Origin: Vulcanimicrobiota bacterium
GTDB taxonomy: Bacteria > Vulcanimicrobiota > Vulcanimicrobiia > Vulcanimicrobiales > Vulcanimicrobiaceae
Assembly: GCA_013043945.1 (NCBI GenBank)
Contig: JABEUW010000268.1
Location: forward strand, 1-9,346
Length of the DNA stretch: 9,346 nucleotides
Reading direction: 5' to 3'
Part shown: positions 1 to 5,953 of the stretch, piece by piece
How positions within the stretch are numbered: the first letter of the stretch is position 1
Layout: every line of letters begins with the position of its first letter
Notes under the pieces: generated by a model
Databases searched by the model: none
Told to the model about the DNA's origin: nothing
What the model saw: only the letters and a program-made list of their open reading frames with translations
Position numbers and translations under genes: made by a program

Positions 1-543
1 GCCCTGGCCGGGCGCATGCTTGCGGCGGGTGGGGCCGTGCTCTCCCCCTTCCCACCGGATGAACCCGCGCGCCCAGGGCAGTTTCTGGCCCGCAACGGCG
101 TCGTCGTCGCGCTCGCCGACGCTCTGCTGGTCGTCGAGGCGCCCGCCCGCTCGGGGGCGCTGAACACCGCGAGCTGGGCGGGGGGCGAGATCCCGGTCCT
201 GGCGCTCCCCTGCGACGTCGACCGCCGGAGCGGGGCCGGGAACCTCGCCCTCCTCCGGGACGGCGCGACGCTGGTTCGCGACGCCGCCGATATCGTCGAG
301 GCGATGGGGCTGCTCCGCCGACCAGCGGTGCCTCGCGAGGAGACGTGCGAGCCCCCTCCACCGAGCGATGCTTTGCTCGCACTCCTCGCCGCCGGCGAAA
401 CGAGCCTCGAAGCGCTCCTCGCTGCAAGCGGCCTCCCCGCCGGCGAACTGATCGGGCGCCTGAACCTGCTCGAACTCGGCGGTGCGATCGAACGGCGCGC
501 TGCCGGGTATGCGCTTGCGCGACGCACGCGCAAGGCGCGATGA
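1..543 (+). CDS. dprA: DNA-processing protein DprA (Smf), C-terminal part, 5' end outside window
   Basis: DprA binds single-stranded DNA entering during natural transformation, protects it and loads RecA; it acts in the cytoplasm. The reading frame is open from base 1, so the N-terminal part (SAM-like domain and the start of the Rossmann-like fold) is missing. What remains shows the family pattern: the LSPFPP segment (family LSE.P), then QFLARN (family FP.RNR), VVEAPARSGALNTA (family vvEA...SGSL.TA), the ALPCD turn where many members have avPG, and a GATLV segment. Residues from about 115 to 175 (SDALLALL to YALARR) look like the winged-helix DML1-type tail. The arginine after RN is glycine here. 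The stop TGA overlaps an ATG (ATGA, 540-543), indicating coupling with rlmH. Family assignment is firm; whether the organism is transformable cannot be judged, since dprA is widespread. Confidence 0.93.
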   Translation, partial: ALAGRMLAAGGAVLSPFPPDEPARPGQFLARNGVVVALADALLVVEAPARSGALNTASWAGGEIPVLALPCDVDRRSGAGNLALLRDGATLVRDAADIVEAMGLLRRPAVPREETCEPPPPSDALLALLAAGETSLEALLAASGLPAGELIGRLNLLELGGAIERRAAGYALARRTRKAR

Positions 544-551
544 TAGCCCCC

Positions 552-1013
552 ATGCGGCTTCGGATCATCGCGGTCGGTAAACTTCGTAGCGCGCCGATCG
601 CCGCGCTCTGCGAAGAATTTGCGACGCGCCTCCAACCGATGATGCCCTGCGAGATCCGCGAAGTTCGCGCATCGGACGGGCGCAGCCCGGCGAACGCGAT
701 CGACGAAGAAGCCGACCGGATCCTGCGTCTCGTTCCCGAGAACGAGCCGCTCTGGTTGCTCGAACGCACCGGCGAATCGCTTTCGAGCCCGCAGCTCTCG
801 GCGAAGCTTTCGGCGCTCGATGCGACCGGAATCTCGCGTCTGACGCTCGTCGTCGCGGGGACCTACGGCGCCGCACCCGCACTCTTCGAGCGTGCGACTT
901 TTCGCTGGTCGCTCTCGCCGTTGACGTTTTTGCACGAATGGGCGCGCGCGCTCGTGCTGGAACAACTCTACCGCGCGGCGAAGATTGCACGGAATGAACC
1001 CTATCACCACTGA
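552..1013 (+). CDS. rlmH: 23S rRNA (pseudouridine1915-N3)-methyltransferase RlmH
   Basis: RlmH is a small SPOUT methyltransferase that uses SAM to methylate pseudouridine 1915 in helix 69 of 23S rRNA on assembled 70S ribosomes. From ATG 552 the product is 153 residues, close to the 155 of E. coli, and begins MRLRIIAVGK like the family (MKLQLVAVG). The C-terminal trefoil-knot half is well kept: WSLSPLTFLHEWARALVLEQ, then LYRA and the terminal PYHH. The SAM-loop motif usually written IGG..G reads VAGTYG here, so the first glycine is alanine. An in-frame ATG at 540 overlaps the dprA stop and would add four residues (MIAP). The only Shine-Dalgarno-like element, AAGG at 532-535, is too close to 540 and rather far from 552, so the start rests on homology. 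The 3' end overlaps argS by 20 bases. Confidence 0.94.
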   Translation: MRLRIIAVGKLRSAPIAALCEEFATRLQPMMPCEIREVRASDGRSPANAIDEEADRILRLVPENEPLWLLERTGESLSSPQLSAKLSALDATGISRLTLVVAGTYGAAPALFERATFRWSLSPLTFLHEWARALVLEQLYRAAKIARNEPYHH

Positions 1014-2697
1014 CCGGATGCCGACGCCCGAAGAAACGCTCGTTCGTATCGATCGCGCGATTCGCGATGCGGCGCGCGCGCGGTACGGCGCCGACGTGCC
1101 GAGCGTCACCTTCGAAGCGCCTCGGCGCCCCGAGTTCGGTGATTTCGCTACCAACGTCGCCTTCGGGCTCGCGAAGGCGGCGCGCAGCGCGCCGCAACAG
1201 ATCGCGCAGAGGCTCATCGAGGATGCGATTCTCTCGCGCCCCGAGATCGCCGCGCTGGTGGTCGAGGCGCAGGCGACCGCCGGGTTTATCAATCTTCGCC
1301 TCGTTCCGGAATGCTGGCAGCGTGTCGTCGAACGCGCGCTGCACGAAGGCGCGCGCTACGGAGAATCCCCGCGCAACGGAACGCGTATCTCGCTCGAGTT
1401 CGGCAGTGCGAACCCGACCGGGCCGCTCGTCGTCGTGCAAGGGCGCGCGCTCTCGATCGGCGCGACGCTCGCGGCGGCGTTCGAGTCCTGCGGCTACGAC
1501 GTCTTCACCGAATGGATCGTCAACGATGCGGGCGGGCAGGTCGAGACGCTCGCGCGTTCGCTCTACGCGCGCTACCGGCAGGTCGCCGATCCCAGCTTTC
1601 CCTTTCCCGAAGAAGGTTATCCCGGCGAGTATCTGCTCCCCATCGCCGCCGCATTACGCAACGAGTTCGGCGCGCGATACGATGATGCCGACGAATCGCT
1701 CTGGCTTCCGCTCTTCGGAACGCGCGGCCGCGACGCGCTCGTCGCCGAGCAGCAGAAAACGGTCGAGCGATTCGGCATTCACTACGATCTCTGGCAAAGC
1801 GAACGCGAGCTTCACGAAACCGGCAAGGTTCGCGCGGGGGTGGAACGGCTCCGCGAGTTAGGGCTCACCTACGAGAACGAAGGCGCGCTCTATTTCCGCG
1901 CCACGCAATTCGGCGACGACAAGGACCGCGTGCTCGTGAAGAGCGATGGGAAGCCGACCTATTATTGCGCCGACGTCGCCTACCATTACGAAAAACTCAA
2001 ACGCGCCGATCGCGTGATCGATCTGCTCGGTCCCGACCATCACGGATATATCGAACGGCTGCGCGGCCTCGCGAGTGCGTTCGGCTACGCCGGCAAACTC
2101 GATGTGGCGATCGCCCAACAGGTAACGCTCTCGCGCGGCGGGGAGCAAGTCGCCATGAGCAAACGCGCGGGCGAGATCGTTACGCTCGATGCGATCCTCG
2201 ACGAAGTCGGCGTCGATGCGGCCCGCTTCTTCTTCGCCATGTTGGCGACCGATACACCGCTGGCGTTCGATCTCCAACTCGCGACCGAACAGAGCAACGA
2301 GAACCCCGTCTATTACGTGCAGTACGGGCACGCCCGCATCGCCTCGGTGCTGCGCAACGCCGATCCCGACGAGCTTCGCCTCGCGCGGCGCGGCGAGAGG
2401 CTCGCGCCGCTCGCGCACGCGAGCGAGATCGCGCTCATGCGCCGCATCGAAGAGTATCCGCGCGTTCTCCAAACGGTCGTCCATACGTTAAGCCCGCACC
2501 GTCTCGCGCGCTACGCTCGCGATATCGCCGCCGATTTTCACGCCTTTTACGGCGAATGCCGCATTCTCTGCGACGAGCGCGAGGAGCGGCTCGCGCGGCT
2601 CGCGCTCGCCGCGGCGACCCAGCACGTGCTCGCGAACGCGTTGCGCGTCCTCGGAGTCGGGGCTCCCGAAAGTATGGAGCGGCTCGCGGCCGACTAG
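994..2697 (+). CDS. argS: Arginine-tRNA ligase (arginyl-tRNA synthetase), with unusual HIGH motif
   Basis: A class I synthetase that joins arginine to tRNA-Arg using ATP in the cytoplasm. From ATG 994 it has 567 residues, a normal family length. The N-terminal Add-1 domain carries the RPEFGDFATNVAF segment (residues 45-57). Catalytic-core motifs follow: SANPTGPL (138-145), TEWIVNDAGGQ (172-182), QFGDDKDRVLVKSDGKPTYY (305-324), GPDHHGYIERL (346-356), and AMSKRAG (387-393) in the KMSK position. The anticodon-binding domain has NPVYYVQYGHARI (437-449) and ends in the family-like LGVGAPESM. The odd point is the HIGH signature: family members read PLHVGHGR, this protein reads PLVVVQGR (146-149 VVVQ), losing both histidines. 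Other possible starts are TTG 985 and ATG 1018; a weak GAAG lies about 10 bases before 994. It overlaps rlmH by 20 bases and ends tail to tail with the helicase gene. Confidence 0.95.
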   Translation: MNPITTDRMPTPEETLVRIDRAIRDAARARYGADVPSVTFEAPRRPEFGDFATNVAFGLAKAARSAPQQIAQRLIEDAILSRPEIAALVVEAQATAGFINLRLVPECWQRVVERALHEGARYGESPRNGTRISLEFGSANPTGPLVVVQGRALSIGATLAAAFESCGYDVFTEWIVNDAGGQVETLARSLYARYRQVADPSFPFPEEGYPGEYLLPIAAALRNEFGARYDDADESLWLPLFGTRGRDALVAEQQKTVERFGIHYDLWQSERELHETGKVRAGVERLRELGLTYENEGALYFRATQFGDDKDRVLVKSDGKPTYYCADVAYHYEKLKRADRVIDLLGPDHHGYIERLRGLASAFGYAGKLDVAIAQQVTLSRGGEQVAMSKRAGEIVTLDAILDEVGVDAARFFFAMLATDTPLAFDLQLATEQSNENPVYYVQYGHARIASVLRNADPDELRLARRGERLAPLAHASEIALMRRIEEYPRVLQTVVHTLSPHRLARYARDIAADFHAFYGECRILCDEREERLARLALAAATQHVLANALRVLGVGAPESMERLAAD

Positions 2698-2702
2698 CCG
2701 CG
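2685..2702. other. Short GC hairpin over the shared convergent stop codons
   Basis: CGCGGC (2685-2690) and GCCGCG (2697-2702) are perfect inverted repeats with a six-base loop. The structure covers the CTAG that supplies both stop codons. No T-tract follows on either strand, so it is not a classic intrinsic terminator, though it is the only hairpin I noticed at the convergence of the two transcription units. In such GC-rich coding DNA a six-pair stem can arise by chance. Confidence 0.3.
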
Positions 2703-4679
2703 GCCGATCGAACGCAACGGAATGCGTTCGGGATAGAGCGGGCGGTCGATGAGCCGTTCGAGCGCGCTCGCCTCGGCGCTTAAAACGAATTCCGCAAATT
2801 CCGCAAACGCCTCGCGCTCCGCTTCGCCTTCGGCGAAGCGTTCGTTGGCGGCGAGTTCGACTTTTCCGGCGACCGGCAACACCTGCAGGTAGGAACCTTC
2901 GTCGTCGCGCCCGAGTTCGAGCAATCGCTCGTCCTCGAAAATCCGCAGCGCGCTCTCGACGCTACGCTCGCGGCAACCCTCGATATCGAGCGCGTCGGCG
3001 ATCTCCCGACTCGTTGCATGCAGCGGAGCATCGCCCGCGAGTCGCTTGATGCCGCGATAGATCTCGCGCAGCATCGGCAACGTCGGGGCATCGAGCGTCA
3101 GCAAAAACTCGTTGAGCCGGCGATCCCCGGGGCCGAAGAGCAAGTGGATGCGCGCGTCGGCACCGTCGCGCCCCGCGCGTCCCGCTTGTTGGTTGAATTC
3201 GGTGAAGTTAAAGTTGAGATGGTAGAGCACCACCTCCCGCACGTCGGGGAGATCGATTCCTTCCCCGAATGCCGTCGTCGCGACGACGACGTCGATCCCC
3301 CCGGAGCGAAACGCGTTCTCGACCGCGTACCGCATTTCGGTCGGCACTCCGGCATGATAGAACGCCACGCGGTCGCGACAGCGTTCCTTCAACCGCGACG
3401 CCACTTCGGTCGCTTCCTTCCGCGAGTTGCAGTAGATAATGCCGCGCGCGCCGCCGCCGAACAACGTCGCAACGTAGGCGTGCTTATCGGTGGTTCCGCG
3501 CGCGTCGACGACGTGCAAATTGGTGCGCACCGTGGCGTCGATCGCCCACTCTTCGATGCGCAACGCCTCGCGAATCTCGGCGAATCCCTCGTCGTCGACC
3601 GTCGCGCTAAGCGCGAGCACCTGCGGGTCGCCGACCGCGGCGAGCGTCTGCGCGATATCGCGATATCCCGAGCGACGGCGCGCTTTGCCGACGTGGTGCG
3701 TCTCGTCGACGACGAGCAGATCGATTTTGCTCGCGCCGGCAAAACGGGCGGCGTGGTAGCGTAAAAATTCAGGAGTCGCGAGAATCATATCCCACGCGCC
3801 GCTCTCGAGCGCGGCGAAGAGATCGCTCCGTTCGTTCGCCGGAATCGCACCATTCGCACGGAAGAGCCGCATCCCCAAGGGTTCGAGTTTGCGCGTAAAC
3901 CCTTCAAACTGGTCGTTGCAGAGCGCGCGCAGCGGGTAAAGGACGACGCTCTTGCGACCTCGGGAGAGCGCTTCGGCGGTCGCGGTGAAGGCAAAACAGT
4001 ACGATTTTCCGCGCCCGGTGCCCATGATGCCGAGCACGCGCTTGCCCGCAAATACGCGGTCGACGATGAGCGATTGCGTCTCGTGAGGCTGGTGATCGCC
4101 GATGAGCGCCGCGCGGATGCGGTCGAGATTGCCGTCCCAGCCGGCGCGTATCGTTTCGACGTCGCGGCCGCGCTGCCGACGCAACGAGGCGTCGTCGATC
4201 TCCACCACGATGTTGATACCGCGGTTACGCTCGCCGCCGTCCGCCGCGCGCCCGCCTCCGGTGAGCGCCGAAATATGCCCGCGGTAGCGCACGCCGTTAT
4301 CGATATTCGGTGCGATCCGCGCGGCGATCTCTTTGCGCAAAAAGCCCAGCGGCAACGCACCGAAGTGGACCGCGATGGCGTTGGCATCGTAGGGATTCTC
4401 GGGGCGGCGCTGGAGTTCGAGCTCGGCTCCCTCGCGCAGCCCGGCGATGGTATCCTGTCGCCCCTCGAACGAGACGCCGACGACCTTGGTATTGAAACGC
4501 CGCGCGTCTTCGATCCCGGCATAGGGACCGCGATCTAAATAGCGGTCGCTCCGTTCGAAGAGTTCGTCGAGGAATTCGTTCTCGGCACGCGGCTGCCCGG
4601 AGAGGAGGCGTTCGAACGCCGCCTCCGATTCCGTCAGCTCTTCGCGCGCGTTACTCGTGCGCCGGCCGCTCCGCCGCAT
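2694..4679 (-). CDS. HIRAN-domain RecQ-like superfamily 2 DNA helicase
   Basis: Predicted ATP-dependent DNA helicase of 661 residues. Residues about 62-165 form a HIRAN domain (core VVGVSFEGRQ, RRPENPYDANAIAV, LGFLRKEIA); HIRAN binds 3' single-stranded DNA ends in eukaryotic HLTF. Helicase motifs follow: Walker A GTGRGKS (220-226), VVLYPLRAL (245-253), ATPEFLRYH (301-309), DETH box (325-328), SAT (358-360), IIYCNSRKEA (414-423), ATTAFGEGIDLPDV (467-480) and QAGRAGRDG (498-506), the last typical of RecQ. Residues about 550-605 may be a winged helix; no four-cysteine zinc site of the classical RecQ-Ct is visible. The start at 4679 is chosen because I find no other in-frame ATG, GTG or TTG between it and the HIRAN domain. 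It lies inside the secF end (29-base overlap), with no good ribosome site, suggesting translational coupling. The longer upstream open frame is an Arg/Ser-rich shadow of secF. Substrate and partner are unknown; a repair role is inferred. Confidence 0.88.
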   Translation of the reverse strand: MRRSGRRTSNAREELTESEAAFERLLSGQPRAENEFLDELFERSDRYLDRGPYAGIEDARRFNTKVVGVSFEGRQDTIAGLREGAELELQRRPENPYDANAIAVHFGALPLGFLRKEIAARIAPNIDNGVRYRGHISALTGGGRAADGGERNRGINIVVEIDDASLRRQRGRDVETIRAGWDGNLDRIRAALIGDHQPHETQSLIVDRVFAGKRVLGIMGTGRGKSYCFAFTATAEALSRGRKSVVLYPLRALCNDQFEGFTRKLEPLGMRLFRANGAIPANERSDLFAALESGAWDMILATPEFLRYHAARFAGASKIDLLVVDETHHVGKARRRSGYRDIAQTLAAVGDPQVLALSATVDDEGFAEIREALRIEEWAIDATVRTNLHVVDARGTTDKHAYVATLFGGGARGIIYCNSRKEATEVASRLKERCRDRVAFYHAGVPTEMRYAVENAFRSGGIDVVVATTAFGEGIDLPDVREVVLYHLNFNFTEFNQQAGRAGRDGADARIHLLFGPGDRRLNEFLLTLDAPTLPMLREIYRGIKRLAGDAPLHATSREIADALDIEGCRERSVESALRIFEDERLLELGRDDEGSYLQVLPVAGKVELAANERFAEGEAEREAFAEFAEFVLSAEASALERLIDRPLYPERIPLRSIGRG

Positions 4680-5949
4680 CGAGATCGAGCGTGATCTCTT
4701 CGTGCCCCTGGCCGAGCGCGCTCTCGTCGAGCCCTGCGTTCTGCGCGTCGAGCGGATCGTATTCTTCGACGCGTTCGTCGTGATACTCGTGAAGATCGGG
4801 ATCCGCAAGGGCGACGTTACTCTCGTCGCGCTTGCGCTTGTAGCGCACCGGGGCCGCTCCGCTCGCTTCGGGGCGCGTCCCCTTGCGTTTGGCGCGTCGT
4901 TCGCGGCGTGCCGCGACGATATCTTCGCGCGGTTGCCCGCCGCGCGTGACGCCGGTCGCCGCGGCCTCGGCTGCGACGCGCGGGCCGGCGGCGCGGAGCG
5001 CCGAGGCTTCGGCACGGCGTTTTGCCGCGGCAGCGAGTTGGCGTTTGCGGAACGTCAGCACCAAGGGAGCCGAGAAAAAGATCGAGTGGTATCCGCCCGA
5101 GCAGATGCCGACGAGCAGTGCGAACGCGAAGTTTTTCAAGCTCGCTCCGCCGAGGACCAAGAGTGCGACGAGCGTGATGAGGACCGTCGCCAGCGTGTTG
5201 AACGAGCGGGTCATCGTCTGCTTGATCGACTCGTTGACGATATAGTCGTAGGCCTTCCCGGCCATCAGCTTCGTGTTCTCTCGAATCCGGTCGAGAATGA
5301 CGATGGTATCCATCACGGAGTAGCCGATAACGGTCAGCACCGCCGCCAAGAAGGCGTCGTCGGCCCGTTTATCGGCGAGCGCGTAGATGCCGATCATAAT
5401 CAGGGCGTCGCGCACCAGCGCGATGACGGTAACGAGGCCGAAGATATAGTTCCAACCGAAGCGGAAGGCGATGTAGAGGAACTGGATCGAGAGGGCGATC
5501 ACCAGTGCCCAAATCGCACTCGCCAGGTACTCTTTTCCGAGCGAGGGGCCGACCGAGGCGATCTGCGAGGCGGCGCGATCGACCGGCGCGACGGTTCCGA
5601 GCGCGGCCCAGAGCGGAGTCGAATCGTTGGCATACGCCTTCTGCGTCTCGATGATAAAGCGCTTGCCGCTGCTGCCGACGGTGTTGATATGGGCGTCGCC
5701 GATCCCCAGCGGCGTAATCGCCGCACGAATTTTGGCGCTGCTCTGCGGCGTATCGTAGGCGACCGTAATATCGGTGCCGCCGGTAAACGAGAGCCCCAAG
5801 CGCAGCATATGCGAGAATTTGAAACCGCCCGAAGCCTGGCTCGCGTGGAAGAGCATCGTGGCGATACCGAGGGCGATGACGAGCGTCGAAACAGTCGAGA
5901 CGATGCGGAACCACCCGACGATGTTCCAATTCAGTCGACGAAACAGCAT
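4651..5949 (-). CDS. secF: Protein translocase subunit SecF with long charged C-terminal tail
   Basis: SecF pairs with SecD as a proton-driven accessory of SecYEG that helps draw exported proteins to the outer face of the cytoplasmic membrane. The 432-residue product starts with a short cytoplasmic stretch and TM1 (about 11-34), then an extracytoplasmic P1 region with the signature LGLSFTGGTDI (51-61; usual DFTGG has serine for aspartate). TM2-TM6 span about 142-300 and include VIGYSVMDTIVILDRIREN (207-225), matching the family GYSvnDTvVvfDRIREN, and GGYHSIFFSAPLVL. Residues 304-432 are a hydrophilic tail not usual in SecF (typically about 300-320 residues): first alanine/arginine rich, then basic (RRERRAKRKG, YKRKRDE), finally strongly acidic. 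secF begins 4 bases after secD ends, with GGAGGG eight bases before the ATG, so the two are co-translated. The helicase gene starts within its last codons. Confidence 0.95.
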   Translation of the reverse strand: MLFRRLNWNIVGWFRIVSTVSTLVIALGIATMLFHASQASGGFKFSHMLRLGLSFTGGTDITVAYDTPQSSAKIRAAITPLGIGDAHINTVGSSGKRFIIETQKAYANDSTPLWAALGTVAPVDRAASQIASVGPSLGKEYLASAIWALVIALSIQFLYIAFRFGWNYIFGLVTVIALVRDALIMIGIYALADKRADDAFLAAVLTVIGYSVMDTIVILDRIRENTKLMAGKAYDYIVNESIKQTMTRSFNTLATVLITLVALLVLGGASLKNFAFALLVGICSGGYHSIFFSAPLVLTFRKRQLAAAAKRRAEASALRAAGPRVAAEAAATGVTRGGQPREDIVAARRERRAKRKGTRPEASGAAPVRYKRKRDESNVALADPDLHEYHDERVEEYDPLDAQNAGLDESALGQGHEEITLDLDAAERPAHE

Positions 5950-5953
5950 GTCC

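Noticed and set aside
565..1440. Minus-strand open frame of 291 codons opposite rlmH and argS
   Set aside because: It is arginine-rich with no recognisable domain, and lies opposite two genes with clear family motifs.
1429..1440. The altered HIGH motif as evidence that argS is a pseudogene
   Set aside because: The frame is intact over 567 residues and every other ArgS motif is conserved, which argues against decay.
2694..4679. Helicase as part of a defence island or CRISPR-Cas system
   Set aside because: No nuclease, Cas gene, repeat array or mobile element lies nearby. Its neighbours are housekeeping genes and its composition matches theirs.
4680..5015. Upstream extension of the helicase frame (112 more residues)
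   Set aside because: The residues are Arg/Ser/Pro-rich and low-information, and this stretch is the secF coding region in another frame. The domains begin only after residue 60 of the shorter protein.
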